The notes under the pieces were generated by a model that ran no database searches, had not been told where the DNA came from, and saw nothing but the letters and a program-made list of their open reading frames with translations. Of a stretch of 64,000 bases of DNA, positions 1-9,072 are shown piece after piece; position 1 is the stretch's first letter; each line of letters opens with the position of its first letter. Source of the DNA: Capnocytophaga periodontitidis (GTDB taxonomy: Bacteria; Bacteroidota; Bacteroidia; Flavobacteriales; Flavobacteriaceae); assembly GCF_016126015.1 (NCBI RefSeq), contig NZ_JAEFDB010000005.1:62001-126000 (forward strand). The letters run 5' to 3'. Position numbers and translations under genes: made by a program.

Positions 1-956
1 ATGCCGCTATCGATAACGAAGGTAAATTCCGCGCTTTAGGCGGCGGTGGTGTAAACTTCTGGTTTACCGAAAACATCGGTATCAACTTGCAAACTGCCTA
101 CAACCCAACTTTCAAATCTGATTCTCAAGAAGACTACTTCCAACACGCTGCTGGTATTACCATTAAATTCGGTAAAAAAGACCGCGATAAAGATGGCGTA
201 GCCGATAAAGATGACCTTTGTCCAGACGAACCAGGTAAAAAAGAATTGAACGGTTGTCCTGACCGCGATAACGATGGTATTGCTGATAAAGACGACGCTT
301 GTCCAGACGAAGCTGGTCTCCCTGAATTAAAAGGTTGCCCTGATAGAGATGGTGACGGTATCGCTGACAAAGATGACGCTTGCCCAGACGAAGCTGGTCT
401 TAAAGAATTCAACGGTTGCCCTGATACCGATGGTGATGGTGTGCCAGATAACGTAGACCAATGTAAAGACGTAGCTGGTCCTAAAGAAAATAACGGTTGC
501 CCTTGGCCTGATACCGATGGTGATGGTGTACTTGATAAAGACGATGAATGCGTTGATAAACCAGGTCCTGCTTCTAACAACGGTTGCCCTGAAGTAACTC
601 AAGAAGTTCAAAAGAAATTGAACGACTTCGCAAAAACTATCTTGTTCGATGTAAACAAAGCTACTATCCGTCCTGAATCAGCTACTGTATTGAACAATAT
701 CGTTGAAGTATTAAACGAATACAAAAACGCTAAATTCTCAATAGAAGGTTATACTGATACAAGTGGTAACAAAGCTAAAAACCAAAAACTTTCTGAAGAT
801 AGAGCTTATTCAGTTAAAGCTTACTTAATTGATAAAGGTATAAACCCTGCTCGTCTTACTGCTAAAGGTTTTGGTCCTGAAAAACCTATCGCTTCTAACA
901 AAACTAAGAAAGGTAGAGAACTTAACCGCCGCGTTGAAATCAACTTGGTAAAATAG
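1..956 (+). CDS. OmpA-family outer-membrane protein with thrombospondin type 3 repeats (5'-truncated)
   Basis: The reading frame is open from base 3, so the N-terminal beta-barrel lies outside the window. The first visible residues ([14 protein letters not shown]) look like the last barrel strands. Five cysteine-containing, aspartate-rich units of the DxDxDG type follow at about 180-600; these are thrombospondin type 3 (calcium-binding) repeats. The C-terminal 110 residues form an OmpA domain ([33 protein letters not shown]) that binds peptidoglycan non-covalently. The likely role is an abundant outer-membrane protein tethered to the cell wall. A strong hairpin terminator follows 34 bp after the stop. 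Family assignment is secure; the exact orthologue is not. Confidence 0.93.
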   Translation, partial: AAIDNEGKFRALGGGGVNFWFTENIGINLQTAYNPTFKSDSQEDYFQHAAGITIKFGKKDRDKDGVADKDDLCPDEPGKKELNGCPDRDNDGIADKDDACPDEAGLPELKGCPDRDGDGIADKDDACPDEAGLKEFNGCPDTDGDGVPDNVDQCKDVAGPKENNGCPWPDTDGDGVLDKDDECVDKPGPASNNGCPEVTQEVQKKLNDFAKTILFDVNKATIRPESATVLNNIVEVLNEYKNAKFSIEGYTDTSGNKAKNQKLSEDRAYSVKAYLIDKGINPARLTAKGFGPEKPIASNKTKKGRELNRRVEINLVK

Positions 957-990
957 TTTTAGGAACGTTTTTATCTTTATAAAACCAAAA

Positions 991-1024
991 AAAGAGGCTG
1001 CCACTTTCGGTAGCCTCTTTTCTA
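991..1024 (+). terminator. Rho-independent terminator after the OmpA gene
   Basis: A 12-bp stem (AAAGAGGCTGCC with GGTAGCCTCTTT, one G-T pair) with a 6-nt loop ends in a T-rich tail. It separates the porin from uvrC. The stem is A-rich on its left arm, so it could also work in the other direction. Confidence 0.85.
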
Positions 1025-1036
1025 TCTCTGACCCTT

Positions 1037-2818
1037 ATGTCCATAGATATTCAATTACAAACCTTGCCTAATAACCCTGGCGTCTACCAGTTTTATGACG
1101 CCTCCGATACCCTTATCTATGTAGGCAAAGCTGTCAATCTCAAAAAACGCGTCTCCTCTTATTTCCAAAAAGAACACGATAATGCTAAAACACGCATTTT
1201 GGTGCGCAAAATCGTACGTATTGAGCACATCGTGGTAGCTACCGAAAGCGATGCTTTACTACTCGAAAACAACCTTATTAAAAAATACCAACCTCGCTAC
1301 AATATTCTTTTAAAGGACGATAAGAGTTACCCGTGGATATGCGTGAAAAAAGAACGTTTTCCGCGCGTTTTCTCCACACGCCGAGTAGTGAAAGACGGCT
1401 CTTTGTATTTCGGCCCCTATACCAGTATGAAAACGGTGCATACACTTTTAGATTTGATAAAAGAACTCTTCCCCTTGCGCAATTGCAACTACGATTTGTC
1501 ACCCCAAAACATAGCTAATCACAAGTTTAAAGTGTGTTTGGAATACCATCTAAAAAATTGCAAAGGACCTTGTGAAGGATACCAAAGCGAACAAGATTAT
1601 AACAATAATATCCAGCAAATAGTCGAAATTCTCAAAGGAAATTTCAAAGACGCGCTTAAGCACTTCAAAGAAGAAATGATGACATTAGCTGCCGAAATGC
1701 GTTTTGAAGAAGCACATCTCATCAAACAGAAAATACAAAGTTTGGAAAACTACCAAGCTAAATCTACTATTGTGAGTAGTAAAATTACCAATGTCGATGT
1801 ATTCTCTATCGTTTCCGATGAAGAATATGGGTATGTAAACTTCTTGCAAGTGGCTTATGGAGCGATTGTGCGCGCTCATACTTTGGAGATTAAAAAGAAA
1901 TTGGACGAGACTGATAGAGAGCTTTTAGAATATGCTATTATTGATATTCGCGAACGCTTCTTCTCTGTATCTAAGGAAATTATCGTACCTTTTGATGTAA
2001 CCCTTCCCGACGGTTTGCAAGCCACCATCCCTAAAGCAGGTGAGAAAAAACAACTTTTGGAACTCTCTTTGCGCAATGCCAAACACTTCCGTCAAGATAG
2101 GTTCAAACAAGAAAAAATACTAGACCCTGAACGCCATACAAACCGCATCCTTACCCAGATGCAACGCGATTTGCACCTCTCAGTACCTCCTGTGCATATA
2201 GAGTGTTTCGATAACTCTAATATTCAGGGTACGAACCCTGTATCAGCTTGTGTAGTCTTTAAAAATGCCAAACCAAGCAAAAAGGACTATCGTCATTTCA
2301 ATGTAAAAACTGTCGAAGGTCCTAACGATTTTGCTTCTATGGAAGAAGCGGTATATCGCCGTTACCGCCGTTTGTTAGACGAACAACAACCGCTGCCTCA
2401 ACTCATTATCATCGATGGAGGTAAAGGGCAACTCTCATCAGCTCTAAAAGCCTTAGAACAGTTAGAATTGCGCGGTAAGATAGCTATTATAGGCATTGCC
2501 AAGCGGTTAGAGGAAATTTATTTCCCCGAAGATAGTGTCCCTTTGTATTTAGATAAGCGTTCCGAAACCCTGCGTGTAATTCAGCAATTGCGTGACGAAG
2601 CACACCGTTTTGGTATTACGTTCCACCGCCAAAAACGCAGCAAATCAGCTATCGTATCCGAACTCGATGGGGTAGGGGGGATAGGCGATAAAACCAAAGA
2701 AACGCTCCTCCAACACTTCAAATCCGTAAAACGCATCCGTGAGGCTACATTAGCAGAACTCACAAAAGTCGTAGGTTTTAGAGGAAAAAAAGTCTATGAG
2801 TATTTTCATCATCCGTAA
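1037..2818 (+). CDS. uvrC: Excinuclease ABC subunit C
   Basis: The 593-residue product is full length for UvrC, which makes the two incisions flanking a DNA lesion in the UvrABC nucleotide-excision repair complex. The N-terminal GIY-YIG nuclease domain shows GVYQFYD and LIYVGKA. A UVR motif near residues 200-235 (EEMMTLAAEMRFEEA) should contact UvrB. The C-terminal RNase H-like nuclease (HIECFDNSNIQGTNPV, IIIDGGKGQL) and a helix-hairpin-helix end (DGVGGIGDKTKETLL) are both present. The ATG at 1037 lies 13 bp after the preceding terminator. I see no clear own promoter, so expression may rely on read-through or on a weak site. Confidence 0.97.
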   Translation: MSIDIQLQTLPNNPGVYQFYDASDTLIYVGKAVNLKKRVSSYFQKEHDNAKTRILVRKIVRIEHIVVATESDALLLENNLIKKYQPRYNILLKDDKSYPWICVKKERFPRVFSTRRVVKDGSLYFGPYTSMKTVHTLLDLIKELFPLRNCNYDLSPQNIANHKFKVCLEYHLKNCKGPCEGYQSEQDYNNNIQQIVEILKGNFKDALKHFKEEMMTLAAEMRFEEAHLIKQKIQSLENYQAKSTIVSSKITNVDVFSIVSDEEYGYVNFLQVAYGAIVRAHTLEIKKKLDETDRELLEYAIIDIRERFFSVSKEIIVPFDVTLPDGLQATIPKAGEKKQLLELSLRNAKHFRQDRFKQEKILDPERHTNRILTQMQRDLHLSVPPVHIECFDNSNIQGTNPVSACVVFKNAKPSKKDYRHFNVKTVEGPNDFASMEEAVYRRYRRLLDEQQPLPQLIIIDGGKGQLSSALKALEQLELRGKIAIIGIAKRLEEIYFPEDSVPLYLDKRSETLRVIQQLRDEAHRFGITFHRQKRSKSAIVSELDGVGGIGDKTKETLLQHFKSVKRIREATLAELTKVVGFRGKKVYEYFHHP

Positions 2819-2834
2819 TTCGCTAATTTTCTAA

Positions 2835-2866
2835 TTTGCTAATTTGCCAATTATTACATATCTTTG
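2835..2866 (+). promoter_or_regulatory. Bacteroidota-type promoter of the 2894 lipoprotein gene
   Basis: TTTG at 2835 and TATCTTTG at 2859-2866 are 20 bp apart, matching the -33/-7 promoter form of this phylum. The element lies inside AT-rich CTAATTTGC-type repeats. Confidence 0.6.
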
Positions 2867-2893
2867 CACTTTCATCATCAATAATTTTAAGTA

Positions 2894-5248
2894 GTGAAGT
2901 ATTGTTTCTACATAATAACCTTGCTCTTTTTGGTTGCTTGTACTTCTAAAGAAAAAAAAGCAACCCTCACTCCTTTTACTTTCCCCGAAAATACTGAGCT
3001 CATCTATCATATCAACAACCGCGACAACTTCCTGAGTGCCCTTACGAACAATAGCTTTTGGAAAGCTCATAACCCTCGTATATTGCGTTTGCACGAAGTA
3101 AAACTCTTAGGAACTTTACCCGTAAATGATGATATATGGGTAGCATTTTCTACTGAAGGCAATTGCTTTTTTATTTGTAAAAAAGAAAATAACGAGAAAT
3201 CAGCTATTTGGAAAAACGCCTCTGCACAAGTGCAAAAACAAGCCTTGTTTGGCAAAGAGTGGTTCTATACAATTTATGGTGATTACTTGCTTATCAGCGA
3301 TGGCGAAAAACTTTCTGAGTACACCTCTTTAAACAAACAAAACAAGAGCGATGCTCAACAGGATTTAGAAAAACTACAACAAATTAGCGGTACTGAATGT
3401 GTAGCAAACCTATTTTTACAAAAAAACGCTGCCAACGATTATTTCGAACCTTTCTTTGGTGAAAAACCACTTGCAAATTGTAAAAACTGGGTAGCTTTTG
3501 ATCTCTTTTTAGAAGAAAACAATGTGCGTCTCAGCGGGGTAACCACTATTGATAAAGAGGCAAATACCGATGTGATGCTCCACACTGTCCCCTATCAAAA
3601 CGATGCGTTAAGTCTAATGCCTGCCCGCGTGCTCAGCATCGATGCTTATACTTTTGACGATGCCGAAAAACTAACACAAAACGACAGTATAGCACAAGAA
3701 AGTCCCTTTAGAACTTCTATCAATGGGGTTGCTTTTGGGCGCGTAACCGAAGGTCAATTTGCAGTTGTTTCCTCATTTGATGTAGATGAAACCCTCCAAC
3801 AGCTACCCGTGCTCTCCGAGGATTTCCAGTACAACTTCCCGATGTACGAACTCAACCCCGACCTGCCCGTCGGTTTCTTCACTTCATTTGTAAAAGATTT
3901 CATTCCGCGTTATGCAGGCGTGTATCAAAAGCAATTGGTACTCACCAAAACCAAAGAACTCCTCATCTCTGTAGTGAATGATATGCAGCGAGGTAATGTA
4001 TTATCAGCGAATAAAGCCTTTGGTTTATTAGAGGAAAACAGCGCTTCAAATGTTACTTTCTCCCGCATTGTCAATCTTTACGACAATCCTTCATTTAGCA
4101 GTCGTTTTCCTGCAATAGCCGAAAATTACCGTTGGGCTCTCTTCCAACAAACACCTCAAAACGACTATTACGTGCTGAATTTTGTAAGTGAAAAACAAAC
4201 TGAAAGCACCCTTTCTGATGAGATGCGCGAGCGTTTCCGCTTTGCCTTAGACGATGTTATGGCAAGCGAGCCCGTCATTCTCTTAAATCACCGCACCAAG
4301 CGATTGGAAATCGCTGTGCAAGATGAGAATAACTACCTTTATCTCATAGGTAATAACGGCTCACTATTGTGGAAAAAACGCTTAGACGGGAAAATACAAA
4401 GCCCTATTTATCAAGTAGATTTATTTAAAAATGGCTTCCTGCAAATGGCTTTCACTACCGAAAAATCTATTTGGGTCGTCGATCGCAATGGCAAGGAGGT
4501 AGCCCCTTTCCCTTTGCAGTATAAAAATCCTATCACCCCCTTAGAAGTCTTTGATTACGAAAGTAATCGTGAATATCGATTCCTATTTGCCGAAGGTAAT
4601 ACTCTTCACCTTTTAGATAAGAAAGGTCAAGAAGTGAAAGGCTTTAACCAGCGCGCTAATGGCAAACCTTTGTTTACCCCTAAACACTATCGTTTCAATG
4701 GAAAAGACTATCTCATTTACTCATCTAACAATGGCACTTTCAACATCTTGCACCGCAATGGCGAGCAGCGTATTACCGTGAAAGGTGCCTATAGTTTTTC
4801 TAACAATCCACCTTTGGTGTTAGGTAACCTCTTTATGTTCACTAATAGTGATGGTACGCTTATCTCTATAGATGAAAAAGGTGGAATGACCCGCAAAAAC
4901 CTATCGCTTACCGAACCTTTTTATTGGGGCGGCAACCGCTATGTACTTACCTCACTTTCAGGAAATATACTCACTATCGGTAATCAGCGTATCGAACTCC
5001 CCGAAGGTAAGTATAGCCGTCCTAAATTGTTTCGCATTCGCGGAATGAACTACGTATCAGTAACCGAACAGAATACTCAAAAAGCCTATCTATACGACGA
5101 AAAAGGCAACTTGCTAAAAGATTTTCCCGTAGAGTCTATTTCTCCCATCGCTATAGATGTAGATTACGATAAGTCTATTTGGGTAGTCACCGAAAAAAGC
5201 ACTACCGAATTGATATTGTACACAATGAAACAATTCGCTAATGAGTAG
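2894..5248 (+). CDS. Large lipoprotein with beta-propeller-like C-terminal half, function unknown
   Basis: The protein has 784 residues and starts with GTG (no better ATG nearby). Residues 1-16 form a lipoprotein signal with lipobox LVAC, so it should be anchored by Cys16. From about residue 470 it carries repeated units such as GSLLWKKRLDG, SIWVVDRNGKEV and TLHLLDKKGQEV, which resemble blades of a PQQ/WD-like beta-propeller. The N-terminal half has no motif I recognise. It overlaps nothing and ends 8 bp before the next gene, so 2894-8902 may be one operon. The last codons fall in a CTAATGAG/TTGCCAATGAG repeat. Function is not inferable from sequence alone. Confidence 0.8.
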   Translation: MKYCFYIITLLFLVACTSKEKKATLTPFTFPENTELIYHINNRDNFLSALTNNSFWKAHNPRILRLHEVKLLGTLPVNDDIWVAFSTEGNCFFICKKENNEKSAIWKNASAQVQKQALFGKEWFYTIYGDYLLISDGEKLSEYTSLNKQNKSDAQQDLEKLQQISGTECVANLFLQKNAANDYFEPFFGEKPLANCKNWVAFDLFLEENNVRLSGVTTIDKEANTDVMLHTVPYQNDALSLMPARVLSIDAYTFDDAEKLTQNDSIAQESPFRTSINGVAFGRVTEGQFAVVSSFDVDETLQQLPVLSEDFQYNFPMYELNPDLPVGFFTSFVKDFIPRYAGVYQKQLVLTKTKELLISVVNDMQRGNVLSANKAFGLLEENSASNVTFSRIVNLYDNPSFSSRFPAIAENYRWALFQQTPQNDYYVLNFVSEKQTESTLSDEMRERFRFALDDVMASEPVILLNHRTKRLEIAVQDENNYLYLIGNNGSLLWKKRLDGKIQSPIYQVDLFKNGFLQMAFTTEKSIWVVDRNGKEVAPFPLQYKNPITPLEVFDYESNREYRFLFAEGNTLHLLDKKGQEVKGFNQRANGKPLFTPKHYRFNGKDYLIYSSNNGTFNILHRNGEQRITVKGAYSFSNNPPLVLGNLFMFTNSDGTLISIDEKGGMTRKNLSLTEPFYWGGNRYVLTSLSGNILTIGNQRIELPEGKYSRPKLFRIRGMNYVSVTEQNTQKAYLYDEKGNLLKDFPVESISPIAIDVDYDKSIWVVTEKSTTELILYTMKQFANE

Positions 5249-5256
5249 ATTTGCCA

Positions 5257-6381
5257 ATGAGAACTTACAATAAAAAAGACCCGCAGAATACCTCTCTGCC
5301 CGCCAGTGAAAGTAGAACAACCTTACCGCCTCCGCCAGCTCCTACCTATAAGGGCATCAATAAGCGCTACAAGAAGGAAGAGGCTTCTCAACAACCTTTT
5401 TCTGAAGAAGAATCTCAAGAAAAATTTAAAAAAGAACTAATTACTGAGCCTCAAACTAACGATGTTCCTAAAAATGCTAAAGGCGTTTTTATTAATAAAA
5501 AGATAGAAATCTCACTCATAACTGCGGCAGGTTTATTATTACTCTTTTTTATAGTGTTAGGTGTGCGTAAGTTTATAGAAAACAAAGATTTAAGAGAAAA
5601 AGAATTACAAGAAATGGGGCGTGCTTATCAGGAATATGAACGCAATCCTCCCCCTCCCGAAGTGCCAAGCGGAGAAAAAGCTGTCATCGCCTTTTATGGC
5701 TTGTGCTACGATATTGCCTACGAAGGTCATAATGCAATGATTGATACCCTCTTAGTTTCTACCGATTTTAAACAAGCACTTGCTTCAGGGGCTCTCGATA
5801 AACAAATTCCACAACACTTCACAGGTATTGATGCCGATAGCCTCCAAACCCGCTACAACACCCTTGTCGCCGAAACTAAAAAACTTTTACAAACTACTGA
5901 TAAAAAGCAGCAGTACCACTTTCTCACTGCCGAAAAAGCACTGTTCTCTCAGCTGAACAAACTCACCTCCAAAGCTGCTTACCGCTTGGTAACCGATGCC
6001 TACGATAGAGATAATTTTGAAGTCTATAAGAAAAATGCACTCGCCCTAAAAGCGCTTAATGATGAAATTTGCCTACAGTACACTCAAAAAAAGAACAACC
6101 GCGAACTGCTGAACAAAAAGTACGAAAATTATTGTAAAACCGAATTACCATTAGTACGACTACAGTTTTCACAAAGCTGTTTTAATACTAATTTTTACCA
6201 GTGGACAGTGCTTCACGGTATTGATTTTACAAAGGTAATTCGCCGAGCTATAGATATGAATTACCGAGACAAACAAAGATGCTTTGAAGAATTTCAAGAA
6301 ATGCGACAACAAACCAAATGGCGCACCAATCCTTACCAAATCATCAGTGCTGCACGCGCTCGTGAATATTACAATTACTAA
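5257..6381 (+). CDS. Single-span membrane protein, paralogue of the product at 7628
   Basis: The product has 374 residues. I chose the ATG at 5257 rather than the upstream TTG because the paralogue at 7628 also begins MR-x-Y-x-KK. The N-terminus is polar and proline-rich (about 1-80, LPPPPAPTYKGINKRYKK, then QPFSEEES). One hydrophobic span follows at about 85-103, then a mostly helical soluble domain of about 270 residues. Shared landmarks with the paralogue are AVIAFYGLCYDI just after the span and NPYQI near the C-terminus. The N-terminus is probably cytoplasmic and the large domain periplasmic, which is inference. It lies 22 bp before an ATPase gene. I do not recognise a named family. Confidence 0.8.
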   Translation: MRTYNKKDPQNTSLPASESRTTLPPPPAPTYKGINKRYKKEEASQQPFSEEESQEKFKKELITEPQTNDVPKNAKGVFINKKIEISLITAAGLLLLFFIVLGVRKFIENKDLREKELQEMGRAYQEYERNPPPPEVPSGEKAVIAFYGLCYDIAYEGHNAMIDTLLVSTDFKQALASGALDKQIPQHFTGIDADSLQTRYNTLVAETKKLLQTTDKKQQYHFLTAEKALFSQLNKLTSKAAYRLVTDAYDRDNFEVYKKNALALKALNDEICLQYTQKKNNRELLNKKYENYCKTELPLVRLQFSQSCFNTNFYQWTVLHGIDFTKVIRRAIDMNYRDKQRCFEEFQEMRQQTKWRTNPYQIISAARAREYYNY

Positions 6382-6403
6382 ACCGATAAATTAACAAATT
6401 ATT

Positions 6404-7597
6404 ATGCTCTTACGTTTTACCCTTCAAAACTTCCTTTCTTTCCAAAAAGAAACCTCTTTTGATATGTTCCCCAATCCCAAACGTGAGGAACTACCACATC
6501 ACATCTATACCCAATTGCCTATTCCTCTGCTCAAACAAGCTGCTATCTATGGTGCCAATGGTTCAGGAAAATCTAACTTTATCAAGGCGATTGCTTTCCT
6601 GCAAAACTTGGTGTGCAACGGCGATTTCCTCCAAGAGAATGATTTCTCTTCTTATACTTTTAGAAGATATGTTGAATCAGAAGATAACGAAAAAAAACTA
6701 CCTATCTCCCTCGAAATAGAATTCCTGTACCAGCAAAAAGGTTATATCTATAGAGTAGAAATTTATCCGAAAAGCCTTAATGAAAGTCTGTATATTTCAG
6801 GTTTAGGAAGTTTTTCTGATAGATTAGTTTTTGAGCGAAAAAACACAAAAGTCAGCGGGACTCCTCTCACTAATGAAACTGCTGTTACTCAATTGCTTTC
6901 TCGTAATCCTTATGCTTCTCTCTTGTCTCTAAATCATAAGTTCCCTATACTAAATGCTCCAGAATTAGAAGCTGCCTACCAATGGTTCAATTCTCAACTT
7001 TTGGTAGTCAATAAACAAACTACTCTCAGTAGCCTCTATGCAAACCCTTTGCTAACAGAACCTCTCTGTGATTTCGTAAGTACAATGATGAATAAAGCTG
7101 GTTTAGAAATAGATACGGTAGAAATAATGGATATACCTTTTGAGACCCCTTTAGCTAAAGGACAAGAAATTGAAGATGAACTATATTTCTCACAAGAGGA
7201 CGATCAAGGAGGACTCACTGATTTTTATTATGACGACCAATCCGAGGGTACTATACAACTCTTGCGCCTCCTCCTTGCACTCTATCAAGCACTACAAGGA
7301 AAAGTAGTTTGTTTTGATGCTATTGATGCACAACTGCACCCAGCCTTACTCGCCGAACTCATTCGTTATTACGCCAATAACCCTGAGGGCGGACAATTGA
7401 TTTCCACTACACACTGCGTTTCCTTACTCGATACCCAAGACCTCCTCCGTCCCGATGAAGTCTGGTTCACCGAGAAACAACAAGGCAACAGCCGTATGTA
7501 TTCCCTCAACGATTTCAAAATCAACGATATGCCCTCCCTTGCCACCGCTTACTTGCAGGGTCGCTTTGGAGGAATCTCTATTACTGATTTTACCTAA
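6404..7597 (+). CDS. AAA/ABC-type ATPase (COG1106-like, AAA_15/AAA_21)
   Basis: The 397-residue protein starts LLRFTLQNFLSFQKETSF, typical of SMC-like ATPases related to RloA and OLD proteins. Walker A is GANGSGKS at residues 50-57. A signature-like QSEGTIQLLRLL precedes Walker B (VVCFDAIDAQLHP, residues 301-313), and an STTH switch histidine lies at 337. Walker B reads D305-A306 where most relatives have Asp-Glu, so the usual catalytic glutamate is missing or displaced. No RloB or nuclease partner follows. Instead, paralogous membrane proteins flank the gene on both sides. Relatives include abortive-infection components, but a defence role here is only a hypothesis. Confidence 0.9.
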   Translation: MLLRFTLQNFLSFQKETSFDMFPNPKREELPHHIYTQLPIPLLKQAAIYGANGSGKSNFIKAIAFLQNLVCNGDFLQENDFSSYTFRRYVESEDNEKKLPISLEIEFLYQQKGYIYRVEIYPKSLNESLYISGLGSFSDRLVFERKNTKVSGTPLTNETAVTQLLSRNPYASLLSLNHKFPILNAPELEAAYQWFNSQLLVVNKQTTLSSLYANPLLTEPLCDFVSTMMNKAGLEIDTVEIMDIPFETPLAKGQEIEDELYFSQEDDQGGLTDFYYDDQSEGTIQLLRLLLALYQALQGKVVCFDAIDAQLHPALLAELIRYYANNPEGGQLISTTHCVSLLDTQDLLRPDEVWFTEKQQGNSRMYSLNDFKINDMPSLATAYLQGRFGGISITDFT

Positions 7598-7626
7598 CAC
7601 CTGACCCCTGACCCCTACCTCCTAAC
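7598..7626. repeat. Short tandem CTGACCC-type repeat
   Basis: The gap between the ATPase gene and the next gene consists of CACCTGACCCCTGACCCC and related units. A similar CCTGACACC/CCCTGTCCCCTGACACC stretch lies in frame inside the gene at 29505 (30851-30885). Confidence 0.6.
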
Positions 7627-7627
7627 A

Positions 7628-8902
7628 ATGAGAAACTATATCAAAAAAAATCTCCCCAAAGATTCCCTGCCTGCTCGTAAAAGTGAGGTAGCAATCCCGC
7701 CTGCTCCTACAACTTCAACTAAAAACATCGGAAGGCGCTACCAAAAGAAAAACAAGCAAAAACAACCTTTTTCCGTTGGCGAAAAAACTCAAGAGCAACC
7801 GCTCTCTCCACAGCAAGAAATACAACCTATAAGCCAAGATACTTCTTCAACTAAACTACCAATCTTTTGGGAAGGCTATATTTTTTGGGGAGGATCATTC
7901 TTCATAATCTTATTAATAATCCTTCCTTTATTCAGAAAATGTGAAACTAACACCCTACCCCAAAAAGAATCTGAGGATACTCAATTGGTTTATACACTCA
8001 ATGAACGACATCACGTTCAGTTCAAAATGATTCCTCGAGGAAATGAAGCAGTTATCGCTTTTTACAATCTCTGCTATGAGATTACTTGTTATTATGAAGA
8101 AGAACTCACAAATCCCGATGAAATACAATCGCTTAGAGACTATTTAGATATTAAATTGATGGTGGAAAGTCAAAATTTGGACACTGTGCCAACTGTTCCC
8201 TCTACCAAAAGCCGTATATGGTATGACATAGAGCAGGGTAGCTTGAGAAAACTAACGCCTTTTGACTTTATAGAACCCGATACCGTGCAAAAACTCTATA
8301 ATAGCCTGATTTTGCAAGCTAAAAGCTGCTATGAACGACGCCATTTAATTATTGATGAAATCCAGCGCAGCTCTTCTCTGTACAATACTAAAGACCAACT
8401 TAAAAAATCTATTGAAATCCTTGCTGATCAAAGTCAGCAACTTTTAGCTACTGAAAAAACTTTGTTCGCAATGATAACCCCAAAACTGCAACAAGCAAAA
8501 AGTTTGCTCATAAGAACAGAACCCGATCGTCAGGCTTTTGACGAATATCAAAAACTCCTCCAGTTTCGAACAGATGTAGTAACCGAAGTCCAAAATCAAG
8601 TAGCTACTGGAAAAATAGACGCTAAAAAACTCGAAAACCTATTAGAAACCTATAAACAGCAGTATGAAAAAGTGTTACATACCTCTTTTAAATCTCCTGT
8701 TTTTATCGAAAATGTTTATAGTGCTCTTGCTTGGCAAACCGTCCTTCACGACTCCAATTTAGAAATAATGATAGATAAACTCATTACCACCCGCACCTTG
8801 AACCCGTCCGATGTCAAAAAAGTCGTTTCTATGACTAAATTCCGTGACAACCCCTACGAAATTCTCAATACCTATGGAATGAAAAATTATTACAGATTTT
8901 AA
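7628..8902 (+). CDS. Single-span membrane protein, paralogue of the product at 5257
   Basis: The product has 424 residues and the same plan as the 5257 protein: a proline-rich polar N-terminus (LPARKSEVAIPPAPTTS, then RRYQKK and QPFS), one membrane span at about 84-102 (IFWGGSFFIILLIILPLF), and a large helical domain that starts near AVIAFYNLCYEI and ends NPYEILNTYG. Sequence identity is modest, so the duplication is old. This copy carries an insertion after the shared FYNLCYE motif. The start follows the ATPase gene by 30 bp of repeat DNA. Together with the ATPase it suggests a membrane-associated complex, but nothing in the sequence gives an activity. Confidence 0.8.
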   Translation: MRNYIKKNLPKDSLPARKSEVAIPPAPTTSTKNIGRRYQKKNKQKQPFSVGEKTQEQPLSPQQEIQPISQDTSSTKLPIFWEGYIFWGGSFFIILLIILPLFRKCETNTLPQKESEDTQLVYTLNERHHVQFKMIPRGNEAVIAFYNLCYEITCYYEEELTNPDEIQSLRDYLDIKLMVESQNLDTVPTVPSTKSRIWYDIEQGSLRKLTPFDFIEPDTVQKLYNSLILQAKSCYERRHLIIDEIQRSSSLYNTKDQLKKSIEILADQSQQLLATEKTLFAMITPKLQQAKSLLIRTEPDRQAFDEYQKLLQFRTDVVTEVQNQVATGKIDAKKLENLLETYKQQYEKVLHTSFKSPVFIENVYSALAWQTVLHDSNLEIMIDKLITTRTLNPSDVKKVVSMTKFRDNPYEILNTYGMKNYYRF

Positions 8903-8966
8903 TTCCCCTAATTCCCCAACCCTCAACTACTTAAAAACTTTTTTAAAAAATATTTCTAAAAAACTA

Positions 8967-8996
8967 TTGCCGTTTCAAAAAATAGTAGTAATTTTG
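8967..8996 (+). promoter_or_regulatory. Promoter of rpoC
   Basis: TTG at 8967-8969 and TAATTTTG at 8989-8996 are separated by 19 bp, a near-ideal Bacteroidota promoter. It starts about 75 bp upstream of the rpoC ATG and lies after an AT-rich stretch with short AATTCCCC repeats. Confidence 0.7.
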
Positions 8997-9014
8997 CACG
9001 ATATTTTGTAAATA

Positions 9015-9042
9015 GGCTTCGTGGGGACTCCCCAATGAGGCC
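9015..9042 (+). promoter_or_regulatory. Leader hairpin in the rpoC 5' UTR
   Basis: A GC-rich stem, TGGGG/CCCCA with an ACT loop (9022-9034), is enclosed by a second short pairing, GGCT (9015-9018) with GGCC (9039-9042). It would form in the rpoC leader RNA about 30 nt upstream of the start codon. No T-run follows, so it is not a terminator. A role in mRNA stability or autoregulation is a guess. Confidence 0.45.
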
Positions 9043-9072
9043 ACATAAACTTATTATATTCACCATAACAAT

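Noticed and set aside
134-611. Long minus-strand ORFs opposite the OmpA repeat region
   Set aside because: They are mirror frames of the aspartate-rich calcium-binding repeats (Ser/Pro-rich or Ile/Thr-rich translations) and have no family features.
6404-7597. A complete RloAB or retron/Septu-type defence system
   Set aside because: No RloB, nuclease or reverse transcriptase gene is adjacent, so the ATPase alone does not support a named system.
9015-9042. rpoC leader hairpin as a terminator or riboswitch
   Set aside because: No T-run follows, and no known aptamer core is visible; I list it only as a leader structure.
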